Shown piece after piece: positions 44,935 to 56,600 of a stretch of DNA of 64,000 bases. The stretch covers positions 62,001 to 126,000 of the forward strand of contig JAPDOI010000175.1 of NCBI GenBank assembly GCA_029168955.1, in the 5' to 3' direction. Within the stretch, counting starts at the first letter, position 1, and each line of letters begins with the position of its first letter. Position numbers and translations under genes: made by a program. A model generated the notes under the pieces. That model saw only the letters and a list, made by a program, of their open reading frames with translations, had not been told where the DNA came from and searched no databases. This DNA comes from Aplectana chamaeleonis (lineage: Eukaryota; Nematoda; Chromadorea; Rhabditida; Cosmocercidae).

Positions 44935-45502
44935 CAACATATCGGAACTCGATAGGCCGAAATTATCAATTACGTGAAATAATCCAGGTTGATAAAAATC
45001 AGCAAACCACGAAACACCACGATTTGCACAGCTATAACTTCCCCGCAAAGGCATATTCGGACTCTACCCTGATGAAATTTGCCGCGAACGCACCGCGAAC
45101 CTGACTGCCGAGAACCTCAATTAGGAGAGAAGAGAGAATTCTGGAGAAACTGACTCTATCTTTCGAAAAATCCTTCGTTGGTTCTCGGCGACGTGAATCT
45201 GTAGGAAGTCAGCCATACCCGTTCAGTATTGAAATCGCAGCGCTAGGACTGAGCAGGCCGTTGCGCCGATTTCCTGCAAAACTACGACCCCCCCCCCTTG
45301 TTGACCCAAAATTTCACGATCCGAGATTAAAAATTTCTCTAGCCTTATTTGTGTGATGGACCAAAATGCTTTGAATGCATACTTCTTCCACGAGATTGGC
45401 TATTTTGAAGAAGGTTTAATTTTGCTCCGGAACTTCTACGATCCCCACTCCCCTCAAACTTGCATTTTTCCCTGAAATTCCCCCAAATATTTAACGACTC
45501 CG

Positions 45503-46150
45503 TCACACCGAGTCGCAACTCTGCTCAACCTTGCGCAGCGCCGAGGAGAGGTTTTGCGGTAGGCTCGAGCCGTTAACCTGCCTTGAACCAGGGTCTTTAA
45601 TCTGCGGGTTCGTAGCCATATAGGTTACGGTTCGGTAGGTTCGCGGCAGATTCACTACAAATACAATCAGGGTACGGCAAAGAAGGTTCCTAGAAATATA
45701 CAGTTCTCTCAGAACGGCCACTGTCACACTTCGGATTTTACGAATTTGCGGCCATCGTCTGAACAGTCCACAGCAAAAGGGAAAGGTTTTGGTGCGCTTG
45801 AATATTATCACTAAAAGCCATGGCCAACTTGCTTCCAAATTGGGGGACTCAAACTTAGCGTTTTTCAGTGCTTCCAGTGCGTTTCTCGAAAAGAGAGAAA
45901 ACATGAAAAATTTGCCGCGGTTTGAGTGCTTGTGTGCGCCTGTGCGGACGTCCAGCCATAATCGACGGATAATTCTTGAATTTGTCTCAAATTTGAGAGA
46001 AAAAAGCACTCTAAACGTTGCGAAACGGTTCCCCAAAATACGGAATAATAATTCGCCAAGTGTCTTTTCTGCAGATAGACGCAGGAATAACATCAGAAAC
46101 TCCAAGAAACGGAAAACTGTGAACCGCAAAAAATGATTAGCCTTCAACAT
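45503..46150 (-). other. Long minus-strand open frame, 215 codons, unassigned
   Basis: An uninterrupted frame with a Phe/Leu/Arg-rich composition, no recognisable domain, and an open + frame (45789-46136) opposite. No splice signals or conserved motifs support it as coding. The sequence around 46140-46215 is repeated inverted at about 54190-54270, so part of it is repetitive DNA. Probably a chance ORF. Confidence 0.15.
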
Positions 46151-47130
46151 ATAGACATTTTTGAGGAGTGATAAATTCGTGTCAACGATTTTAGAGAATT
46201 AATTGTGATCAGAACGGACAATTGTGATTAGCCCAGTAACTGTAAATAATAGCTGTAAATAACGCCTTATAAGACAAAATTCCATTCAATGATTCCTCGC
46301 AGATTTGAACTGCACTCAAATCCTGCGCCGGACGCTTCCTGGAGCGCAGACGATTTCGTGGACCTCAATTCGACTTTACGTCCCGAAATGTGTACAAGGT
46401 AGTTTTCAACCAATGAATTTTCAGTACATCTCGGATTCTCAAAATGATACCAATAAGCCATTTAGAATATCTCGGCAGCATGACTTTCAGGATATTGCCA
46501 TTTTAAGTATTCGAGTAAGCAATTGAATTCGTGTTGTACTTTCTTAAGATATTCTGATGAATTCTTTCAAAAAAAGCCTTGCTAGATTTTATTATTAATT
46601 CGATTTGAATAAAGTCTTAAGCTTTACCTAAACTATGAATGTTAAATTCAAAATACGTTCAATTATTGTATTCAAATAAGCTATCAAGAAAATTTCGAGA
46701 AAAATATCCGAACAGTCGTGACTACCATTCAAATATTCGCATACATTCCGGGAAAATCACGAATATTATGGCTCCAAAAAAATCGCGATTGTTATCGAAT
46801 AAAGTTCTCGTCAGCCAAATAGAAAATGTGGTATCGTAAAAAAGAAAAATTTCGCAAAAAAACTTTTTGTCCCAGTTTTCAATAAAAGCAAATATCCAAA
46901 CAACCGAATGCTCGAGATTACTACATTTAAAAAGACATTCAGAAGAAAATAGAGAAAACGAGACACCGAACAAAGCAGACTCTATTAAAAAAAAAACGAA
47001 GCAGTGAAAAAAGAAAAATGTAAAAAGATGGATTGCGCGCTCCAATCCAATTTTCGTGCGCTATTAGTTGCGACAACTAGTACAAAATCCCTCGCCACCG
47101 CGCATCTCATCCATGCCAAAAACTCCTAAG
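46151..47130. other. No gene supported
   Basis: AT-rich stretch. A segment at 46303-46398, preceded by CCTCGCAG and followed by AAGGTAG, is open in more than one frame on both strands and does not join to a convincing partner, so I do not call an exon. Confidence 0.4.
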
Positions 47131-47139
47131 GGTGGAAGG

Positions 47140-47968
47140 TATAGTTGTACACGAACGAAATTTTCGAAAAATTTTCGAAAGATTTTTCGAAATTTTTTTC
47201 GTTCGTTTTCGTTCGTTCGAAATTTCGTCGAACGAATTTTTTTCAAATTTCGTTCGTTCGAAATTTTTTCGAACGAAAAAATTTCGATTTTCGTTCGTTC
47301 GAAATTTTTTCGAACGAAAAAATTTCGATTTTCGTTCGTTCGAGATTTTTTCGAACGAAAATTTGTCGATTTTCGTTCGTTCGAAAATTTTTCGAACGAA
47401 AAAATTTCGATTTTCGTTCGTTCGAATTTTTTTCGAATGAAAATTTTTCAATTTTCGTTCGTTCGAAATCCGATTTTTCGAAATTTTTTCGAAATTCGTT
47501 CGTTCGGAATTTTTTCGAGCGAATTTCGAAAAAAATTTCGAAATTTTTGACAAATTTCGAAAAAATTTCGAAATTTTCGACGAGTTTCGAAAAAAATACA
47601 AAATTTCGAAAAAAATCGAAATTTCGTTTTGTTTCGAATTTCGTTCGTTGGACCTCCATAATTTCTAAAGTTTTTCGAAATTCGTTCGTTCGAAATTTTT
47701 TCGAACGAAATTTTTTCGATTTTCGTTTGTTCGAAATTTTTCGAACGAAAAAATTACGATTTTCGTTCGTTCGAATTTTTTTCAAACTAAATTTTTTCAA
47801 TTTTCGTTCGTTCGAAATTTTTTCGAACGAAATTTTTTCATTTTTCTTCCGTTCGAATTTTTTTTTTCGAGCGAAATTTTTTCATTTTTCGTTCGTTCGA
47901 AAAGATTTCGAACGAAAAAATTTCGATTTTCGTTCATTTGACATTTTTTTCGAAATTGTACAACTATA
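47140..47968. mobile_element. 829-bp element with 8-bp target duplication and internal palindromic satellite
   Basis: Inverted ends TATAGTTGTAC and GTACAACTATA are flanked by a perfect 8-bp direct repeat, GTGGAAGG (47132-47139 and 47969-47976). Eight-base duplications are typical of hAT transposons. The interior consists of about 41-42-bp repeats of a self-complementary unit (TTCGTTCGTTCGAAATTTTT, TTCGAACGAAAAAATTTCGA). Long ORFs in four frames here (up to 274 codons of RNFFERKNFDF-type repeats) are products of the satellite, not genes. Confidence 0.9.
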
Positions 47969-48108
47969 GTGGAAGGGACCACTGTTATAGTAATTTCTTC
48001 TGGTTTTTTGTGATTTTTTTCTTTACTACTGGTGCATACACCCATGAGCCTGAGCCCTATTTCTGCGGGAAACTCGCGAACGAAAATCATCGTGAACACT
48101 GCCTTCAA

Positions 48109-48543
48109 CTAGACCCACCCTATATAACCTCTGCCTCTGCAAACTCTCACCTCACCCGAATAAGCGAGATATGTATTGGAGGAAGCCACTCTAGCGCTCC
48201 TACAGCAAGAAGACATTGTGGTAAGACCCTCTTTGACCACCTCACAAGCTTAGCAAAGGCAAAATGAACGCATTTGTACTGATAGTCCCGTTTTCCCCTT
48301 CACTCTGAGCCTCTCTCGTCACTCAAGTCCGCTCGCGTAAATCGGTTGTGGATGACGGAAGCTACAAGCTTCGGACAGCTCTCCTTCATGCTTTCGTCGC
48401 CCAATTTTATGCAGTTTTTGAGGGACCACATCTTCGTTTCCAGGGGTTTTTGTACGAATTTGGAGGAATCATTGCAATCAAGGTGGGACCATCTTCAGGG
48501 CAAACAGTCAAAAGAAAAACGATTTTGGGGTTGGACTGTACCT
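48109..48543. mobile_element. TTAA-type MITE, family B, inverted and partly truncated
   Basis: It ends GGGGTTGGACTGTACCT before TTAA (48544-48547). The interior, inverted, matches 54478-54954. It follows a family A right end (TCATCGTGAACACTGCCT to 48104) with TCAA between them (48105-48108). The left boundary lacks the B terminus. Confidence 0.7.
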
Positions 48544-48867
48544 TTAAGCCCGATTTTGACTGCATCACTCTTGCTTTTCATCGCAGCAATCTTACCCGTT
48601 GTCGCAGCTATTCGACAGTGGCAGCGTTTCTGTTATTGCTGACAGTCTAAATTTATGCGAATTCAATCGTGCCCCAATCGAAATTTTCGCACGCATTGAT
48701 CTATAGCCAATGGCGTAGTTTTGTACGCCACGCCATCATTTTCAATTTTTTTTCGTTACAATCTGATCTGTTTTTCGCTTGCAGAGTTATTTTTTTCGGT
48801 ATTGTTTTCTCTGCGTCCATTCTGCAGTTATATGGTCACACTCTGCCACTGAATTGTCTCTGATGTA

Positions 48868-48912
48868 TGACTTGTTGGACTGACTAGTTCGGTAGTTAGT
48901 CCAACAGGTCGA
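48868..48912. repeat. Hairpin
   Basis: GACTTGTTGGACTGACTA and TAGTTAGTCCAACAGGTC form an 18-bp stem with few mismatches and a short loop. Confidence 0.8.
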
Positions 48913-48959
48913 TATGATGTAAAGGACGTATGTAGAGGGCAAGCAGAAGTAACAATATT

Positions 48960-51430
48960 ATGGTGTACATCATACTTGTTTCTGAATTGTTTTTTAAACA
49001 ATGTAATGCTCTTACAATCCACCTCTAATCACCCCCACAATGAGCTATCACATACTGCTCGGCCCTGCCAACAGGCTACCGAAACGCAGGATCAATCGTG
49101 GTTGAGTAAAATGTGTTCGTAGAAGGTTTTCTTTTTTCGTAAAAAGATTAGTTCGAAAAAGACTATAGAAATTGCAAGATTTTTGTCTCAAAAAAAATTG
49201 GGGAGGGAGTCGTAGCTTCCTTTCATGGCCTGAAAGGACACTGCTTCCTATAGACCAGGAGTAATTTATTGAGGGAGCATGAAACTGTAAAACTCAGTTC
49301 CGACAACCCAGTTCGTCTGAAGAATCAGGCTCGACGGTATGATCACACCATTACATTTGCAAATTTTTTGTCTGGGAAAATTGTTAGCATTCTCTTCATT
49401 GAAAATTTTCTGTCCTTCCTCGCCCTATCATGGCCGGCCAGAATGGATTAGATCTGTGGTGGACGGAGACAGCATGGTAAGCACATGATTCTGTATTTGA
49501 TTCTCATACTATCGTAATATTTCCATGTTTTTTTGTTTTTCGTTGTTTTTCATTTTTTTGTGGAATTTACCTGCGGTCAGAGTGAGACCTCAACCTCTAC
49601 TCTTGCAATGCAATTTTTCATGTTATATGTGTTCTTGTATTTTCGGCTTGAAACTAGTTAGGGGGGGGTCACTCAAGATTCTTTCAGTGAAATGGAGATT
49701 TTCTCAACAGCTACATGTTAAAAACGTGTTTCACGTGGAAGAGACGTGGTAATTGTGCCGTATCGCGTGTGAGAAACCTACAAAAAAGGTTCCATATCAA
49801 TCATTCCATTATGGAACTCGATTGACCCACCCCACCCCCCCAACTAATTTTATACCGTATTTTCTTTATGTTGTTTTGTTCGCATTTTTATTTTTGGTAT
49901 GCCCTTACGTGTTCCCATGAAGTTTCCTTTTTATTTGAAGTGGCCATTGTCAATTTTTGTTTGTATTTGCTCCATAATCACATTTTCGTGACTTCTAAGG
50001 TACTCAGAGGCATGGTGAGCGTGGCGATCTTGTTCGTTGGAGGTGAGCGTAGGACGGAGAAAGCGAAGTCGGTCAGACGTTCAGGGTCAAGCCCTGTTGA
50101 GAACGTAAGCAATTTTCCATCGCCGATGTAGACCGCTCAGGTGATCCCCCCATACCCGTAGTCAATGGGGATCGTACCAAACAAGGTCAACAAGGTGAAG
50201 CTATGACCTTCCCCAAGATGAGCAGTGCCCACGACATCTGCTACTATAAGTGGTGAATAGGTGATGTGCGTGTAGGATGCGCTCACCTTCCGGCTGAGTG
50301 CCTGAATTGAGCTCCTTTCAATATGCGGCTCACATTGAGTTATATCATCATGCTGCCCGTAGTTTTTCATTTCTCCCTTCATCCTTTCAATTTGATTTGT
50401 GATGTGAAACTCGCTGAAATTTCATTGAGATTCCCTCATATTAAAATTCTTGGTACTCGATGTGTTCAACACCAACTTGTGCACGGAGCGTGGTGAACGC
50501 TTTGATGCTTATTTATATATAAGCTGGTGTTTATTAAACAATCTAACATTGTGTCATCCATTATACAGACACGTAAATTCAGGAATCAGCAGTAGTGGCG
50601 AACCTGGATTGTAATAGCTGTCGGATGAAGAGGGTAGGGACGGATCGCAATGTCGTAATTAAAATATATGTGGGGTTTTGAGGTTTGCTTCCGCAAATAG
50701 TATGTCAGAGTGGCTGAGCGGTTTCTGTTTCGGCGAAGATGATCGCACTATGTAAGGCACTTACATGGAGAAAACATCGGCCACTGCTTCTCAGCTCTCG
50801 ATTTATACAGAAGCGAGGATGAGAAATTTTATGGGTTCTGCCAGTTATGCCAACAAGGATTCACTGAAGTGTTTTGACCGCTTGAAAATCGGTTGAAGCA
50901 CCATGAGACCCGCAGGTATCCAATTTTTGGCAGATATCGACTCTGTATAACTCTCACGTAAAACTTCGTAAGACACTAATATAGCGATGAATACACTTAT
51001 GTTTGTTTTTGTTCTGGTTTGGATTGAAATGTGAACTCCGTTAGTTTAACCTTTGATCACTTGGTACTTTAATGATACTTTCCATAGCCGAGCTCTGACT
51101 TATTACTGTGCGATCTCCAACTGATTAAAAAGTCGATGAATAGTTCTTGTTAATTGCTTTTCCAGGTGACGCGATTGGTTCTCCCTGCATCTGATGCAAT
51201 TCACTGAGCATTGTCAATCTAGGAAAACAGTGAGCCAAATCTCATCTGAGAAACATGCCTTTTTGACTGACGCAGAAAAGTGTTTTTTAGTTGAGGTAGT
51301 AGAGAAATTAATATCGATTTGAGTGTCTTAAGCAAATTATTCAAGAACAACTTGGCGAAAAGATTGAACTGGATTCGTACAGCTTATGAGATACAAGTGC
51401 ATTCTGGACAGTCATACAATGCCTGGCGTC
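48960..51430. other. No gene supported
   Basis: Mostly single-copy-looking DNA. There are candidate start-plus-donor pairs (for example ATG 49339 to ATGGTAAGC at about 49474), but none links to a following exon. A tRNA-like GTCAGAGTGGCTGAGCGG at about 50704 has no T-arm partner. Confidence 0.4.
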
Positions 51431-51456
51431 TATATTTTGAATTCGATACACTTCAG

Positions 51457-51941
51457 AATCATTTGCTTCCCCATTAAGATGTGGAGCCACAGAAGTCCTG
51501 CAAGAACCTCAAAAATACTTTCTGCCGGAAGCGGAGGGACATGGCCGAAACGTCTACGAAAAAAATCGGGGTCCTCGTCATATGAGACCCAGAAAGTCAT
51601 TTCGTGACCTTTTTTTCCATCTTCGGATACCTGAGCAGATGTGGTGATCAGCTGTTTGGTTGAGTTATTAGCAAAACTGATTTGATGAATTTTCGAACCA
51701 ACCATAATCAGAGCTCCAGTATCGAATCTTACCCCACCGTCTTTGGTGCAACATACTACAGAAGAGTCGGTTGAAGAGATCCTCGTGCTCGATCCGAACA
51801 TGGTGTGAATTACCAATTTCCTCCTCTTGGTCGATTCTTAATTACATTTTCGTCAACATATATGTGATTGATTTTCAGGATGATGTGGCACCTCTCAATT
51901 CGTCTCGATCTCCGAAGATTTTCAACCCGTTCATATCTGAG
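51457..51941 (+). CDS. Candidate exons of an unrecognised gene
   Basis: The best-supported piece is 51879-51941: 63 nt preceded by GATTTTCAG and followed by GTAAGA, phase 0 at both sides, reading DDVAPLNSSRSPKIFNPFIS. It could follow an acidic segment ending VEEILVLDPNM at about 51803 before GTGTGA. An earlier segment from 51457 (after CACTTCAG) reads EVLQEPQKYFLPEAEGHG and continues to RDLFFHLRIPE. The joins between these pieces are not clean, and a 128-codon open frame runs on the opposite strand (51430-51816). I do not recognise either product, so treat only the small exon as moderately likely. Confidence 0.3.
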
Positions 51942-52261
51942 GTAAGAGGAGAAAGGAAGAGGAGGAGCCCTAGCAATAAGTTGCGACTGCCATCGCTCTT
52001 TTTTTTCTATGTATGACCGACCGTGCTCATTGGAGCTACATAAATTTAATATTGCAGACAAGGTAGAAAGCATCTGCTGGTTTTAAGGAGATCCACCACC
52101 AAATTCCTAAGGCTAGAATATTTGCTCCGGGCTAACTTGGTGTTGCTATTGAATAATGTCGAATATTAGCATACACATAGTTTGACTCTTCTGTATGTTG
52201 ATTTGCCAGTTTGAGCAATTAGTGGTTTCCGGTTTGTTCATAGTGAGTGAATTGAGGTTTC

Positions 52262-52362
52262 TGTTTGCCATGTTCTAATTGTCCTAATAATATTAGCTGC
52301 TTCATGCAAATAATATTATTAGGACAATTCGTGCATGGCAAACAGGAACACTCACACCACTT
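52262..52362. repeat. Small palindrome
   Basis: GTTTGCCATG...AATTGTCCTAATAATATT is inverted as AATATTATTAGGACAATT...CATGGCAAAC around a short loop at about 52295-52310. Confidence 0.85.
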
Positions 52363-53650
52363 CATATGAACTTCACAGAACAGGTGATAGTAATCCAACT
52401 GAAGGGATCAGTGAGCCTAATCGAGTGGTTTAAAGAGAAGCTATAGAATGGACCCAGTTCTGCTATGGCAAGGAAACAGTTTATTGGTGAAACCTCTATG
52501 ACTCACACGGTAGCAGTGCGCGAACTCCGCTCAAAAGATGGACTTACGACGCTGCAGATGAAAGTTCCACCTATGAGCCTAGCAGTAATGAGCTCATTGT
52601 GTGATGCCGGAGCTAAAACAAGGAGATCGTAAAGATTGCTCAGGAATGCAACTCTGAAAGAAGAGATCAAACAGATGTCTCAGGTAAGTATACAACTCAT
52701 TGCAATGCAAATCAAATTGGTGCGTGCGGGAGGAACGCGATATAGGGGTACAGGCTATAGAACAGCGAAATTCACATGGTTCCTACGCATGCCGGTGCGG
52801 AGCGGAGGTTAGAGAAAGTGAGAGAGCGGAAGGCACACGGATGCTGAGGCATCGCGCGAGCCGCTGGCGCCAATGATGAGGATTACGACGTTTTGTAGAG
52901 GGTATGTTCCGCCATGTAGCAGAAATTGAGAATTGTTTTCAGCTGCAGCGAATGCGAGCAAGGGGGAGAATTTATTTTGAATCCATTTGTTTTTTTTTGT
53001 AACAGTGCGACCGACAACACAGAAATAGGCGGAATAAGAAGAAATTAGGAAAATACGCAGGAATGAAAGTACATGACTTCACTGCTCGTTTTGCAACTCT
53101 AGCTTAGAGCACCCGCTATGTTCGCGCCCTTGATAGGTGAACTTAACTTTTTTTTGACTTCTAATTGACTACCACTGACAAGAATGTTCTTCAATTTCCT
53201 CGAATAAAGTAGGGGAGCGGCTGGTTCCCCCGTCTTCAGTGTGAAAAATCAACTAATCTTGTCGAAAAGGAGTTCTATCGCATGAGCGGGGTTCCAGTGC
53301 ATAGATGTTATGTGAGAAAATTCAACCCCCACAAACCATAGATGGAACGAAATTGAAGCTTTATTCTGCCTTTAGCGTTAACCTCTGAAATGCCGAGGAA
53401 ATTCATATATCCAATTTCAGCTTTCTATGAATATGTAGGTAACAAAAAAACAGACACCGCCTTCATTTCTACACGGTGACAGTTCGCTGCATAGCGGGGT
53501 ATGTACTCCTGTCAGACGAGTATCCGCACAAAACAAATACAGTAACTGTTCAAAAATATTCTCTTCCTGCTTCCTGAAAAGTCCTTCGTTATTGTTTGAG
53601 TGCACTCCTAGCAAATATGATGGGTCCAATATAAAGTCGTTGGAGGAAGC
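52363..53650. other. No gene supported; probable upstream region of the propeptide gene
   Basis: A strong donor (CTCAGGTAAGTA, about 52680) lacks a convincing exon. TTTCAG at about 53416 could serve as a trans-splice acceptor for the gene starting at 53676, but no promoter element is identifiable. Confidence 0.35.
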
Positions 53651-53658
53651 AGGAAGTC

Positions 53659-53679
53659 ATGCAGCCACATCAAAGATGA
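53659..53679 (+). promoter_or_regulatory. Upstream mini-ORF overlapping the propeptide start codon
   Basis: ATG at 53659 reads six codons (MQPHQR) and stops at TGA 53677-53679. That stop overlaps the gene's ATG (53676-53678) as ATGA. If the transcript begins upstream of 53659, this could limit or couple initiation; it is irrelevant if trans-splicing removes it. Confidence 0.4.
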
Positions 53680-56600
53680 TGTTGCTCACTTTCCTTCTCC
53701 TGGTAAGTCTCTGTCTCCTACTCAAGTTTTTATCAGTTCAAATCTAATCGTGAAGGACCTCACATCTCGAGGTAACCTAGCGACAAGCGACAAGCACTGT
53801 GTTCATATTCAATTTAAAGGCAATGTCCACCATAAAAACCGTCTCCAAGCTATCAGTTCATCAAAGGCCAGTCATCAAAGCGAAGAACTGAAAATTTGAT
53901 TTCAAGAGAACAACCGAAGTCCGAATGTTCCTAACCGTATCCCATAATCTCCGGCTTCAACAAGTTCAACCATTTGGGTATTGATTTTTCGTTCCAACAG
54001 TTTTTTCTGTTAGTTACTTTGATCAGTAGACGTAGAGGAGCGCTTTTTTTGAGGTTTGAAGGCAGAGGACTGCTGAAAAACTCTTTACATTTTGCGCTTG
54101 TATTTGAGGAGTCACAATCTTTTGAAGCCTCATTCTTGCTATTTTGCAATAAATCTTTTGAAACTATCATGAGACTTCGGGACAGATCATTTCTAATCTG
54201 ATCACAATTGTTTCTCTAAAATCGTTGACACGAATTTATCACTCCTCAAAAATGTCTATATGTTGAGGGCAAAATTTTGGTGAACGAATTGTCTCAGGCC
54301 TCTGATTCCCTTTACACGCCGTCGTCGCCCGAGAGCGGACCAGGACGAAAGGAGGCAGACCGGCAGGGAATTGAAAATCAAAAACGCGGTTGAAATTCAT
54401 CCATCCGCTATTGAGTTCTAAAATTAGGACACGAGAGTGTACCGCGATGGTCGCTCATATCTCGCCTATACCTTTGAAGGCACAGTCCAACCTCAGAATC
54501 GGTTGTCTGTTTTTCCATCTATCTTGAGAACGGTCCTACCCTGATTCCATTGATGTCTCTGGAATCGCTCAAGACCCGGTGGGAACGGAGTTATGACCCC
54601 TCAAAAATTGAGCTGCGGAAGCATGGTGGACGAGTTGTCCGAGGCTTGTAACTTCCGTCATTTGCAACCACTGCATGCGAGTTGACCTGAACGAAGAGAG
54701 AGGCTGACAATGAAGGGAAGAACAGGGCTATTGATCGGAAAGCATTGCTAATCTCGCCACTGTTGAGCTCGAAAGATCGTAAAAGGGGCGTGCCAGAGTG
54801 GCTTCCCCAGGTGGGCGCCCCAGGGTGGCTTCCTCCTATATCTCGCTTGATCGCAGGAATTGAGAGATCGCACTTGGCAAGTGGTATACGGGGTGGGTCT
54901 ACTTGACAATTATGTGGAAATCTCAGATTTCGACCCTGAGCTTGGACTGTGCCTTTGAGACAAAGTGAGATTTCGCACTTTGCAAATGCCATACAGGAGG
55001 GGTCTACAACTCAATCACAGGAAAATTTAGAAAATGCATGTCTGAGGTTCACTCTGCATTCGAAGACGCAGTACATCCTCATATATGGGTTATGAAAATT
55101 CGTATAACTGTGTAGTAGACCCATACTGTACATATAACACGTGCCAAGTGCGAGATCTCAGTTCCGCCAAACAAGTTAGGTATACATACGCGTCCATCAA
55201 GGGTCCGACAAATTCACTCACCACCACGGCGCCCCCTTCCTTATACCGTATTTTCTCTTTTAGAGCTACATGTACTTATAATACTCAGACCCCTATTTTA
55301 TATGTACTTCTATCAGAGGTGTACTCCAAATAGAGGCTGTAATTCTAATTTTCAGCCCTCTATTTTTAGTGTACTTCTATCAGAGGTGTGCTTCTAATAG
55401 AGGGTGTACTTCTATTATCTTCTATTATTCTATTATTTTTTTTGAATTTCCAATGGTAGAACTGGTCGCACTTCCAGCAGAGATTTTTAGCATAACACCG
55501 GAAATTTGTTTTTATAAAAATTCAGACCGCAACCACGAAAACTTAGCCATTCAGATACTTAGGCTTAATCGAATTGAGGCTTCCCACTGACTGATATCAG
55601 ATTTTTGGAACCATTATTCGCACCCTTTTCAAGCTCACGGGTTTCAAGCGTGGTTCATTACGGTAGCAGCGAGTGCGGAACCTCTGCACTCCCGATTTAA
55701 AGGCAGTGTTCACGATGGAAATCTTTTTTTTTTCACCTATCTTGAAAAGCGCCCCATGCTGATTCTAATGATGTCTCTGAATTCGTTCGAGACCTTTTGG
55801 GAACGGAGTTATGGTCCCTCAAAGATTCAGCTAAGGAAAATGGTGGACGAGTTGTCCGAGGCTTGTAACTTCCGTCTTTTGCAGCCGATCTATGCGAGCT
55901 GACCTGGGTGAAGAGAGAAGCTGAGAATGAAGGGAAGAACGGGGCTAATGACCGGAAATCATCGCTCATCTGACGGTTTCGAGCATTCATTTGTTCACGT
56001 GAGTGGGCGTGTGATGCGCTTTCGGGGTTTGCCTTGCGCTCGAAGTGGCGATTTCGGGCTCTTTTGGAGCTTTTCCTGGCTTGTTTTCATGCGTTCCTTT
56101 GACGTCAGCGATACAGTATGCCCCTCCACTACCCATTCCTAGTGGAAACTGAAACACATTTTTCATCGTGAACACTGCCTTTAAGGCACTATTCAGTAGC
56201 GGTCATAAATCTATTGACATCGGCTTTTTTCCAAATACCTTTGCTCTAACTGGGGCTATAAATTTTATCTCCTAATGCGAGATTTTCGCTAGTAATGCCG
56301 ATACAATGAAGTACTGATTTGACTATAATGATATTTGCAAGACTATAATGCAAATGTACATTGATAGTGAAGATTATTTGTCAATATTGGCAATCTGCGA
56401 CTTTTTGTCTCCATTCAGACTCGTTCACTTTCTTCGTTTCGATATTCACTTGGCGATGTTTGTGTCCTACAGGATTGGTAGTTCATTCAGATGTAGAAAT
56501 ATGTCACATGGTGATCAAAGATCTATCGTATGAGGTTCTGAAAGGGGTCTATCAGCCGCCGTTCTCGAAAAGGTGTTAGCGATCACAATACAGGCAGTTT

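Noticed and set aside
45503..46150. 215-codon minus-strand ORF as a gene
   Set aside because: No motif, no splice context, an overlapping open + frame, and part of the region is repeated elsewhere in the window.
47068..48108. Long ORFs on four frames (up to 274 codons) with Phe/Arg/Lys/Glu-rich repeats
   Set aside because: They are translations of a 41-42-bp self-complementary satellite inside a MITE; openness on both strands follows from the repeat.
49339..49474. Candidate signal-peptide exon (ATG to ATGGTAAGC)
   Set aside because: The hydrophobic region is unconvincing and no downstream exon in phase was found.
50702..50790. Possible Leu- or Ser-type tRNA (GTCAGAGTGGCTGAGCGG)
   Set aside because: Good A-box text only; no variable arm, T-arm or acceptor stem follows.
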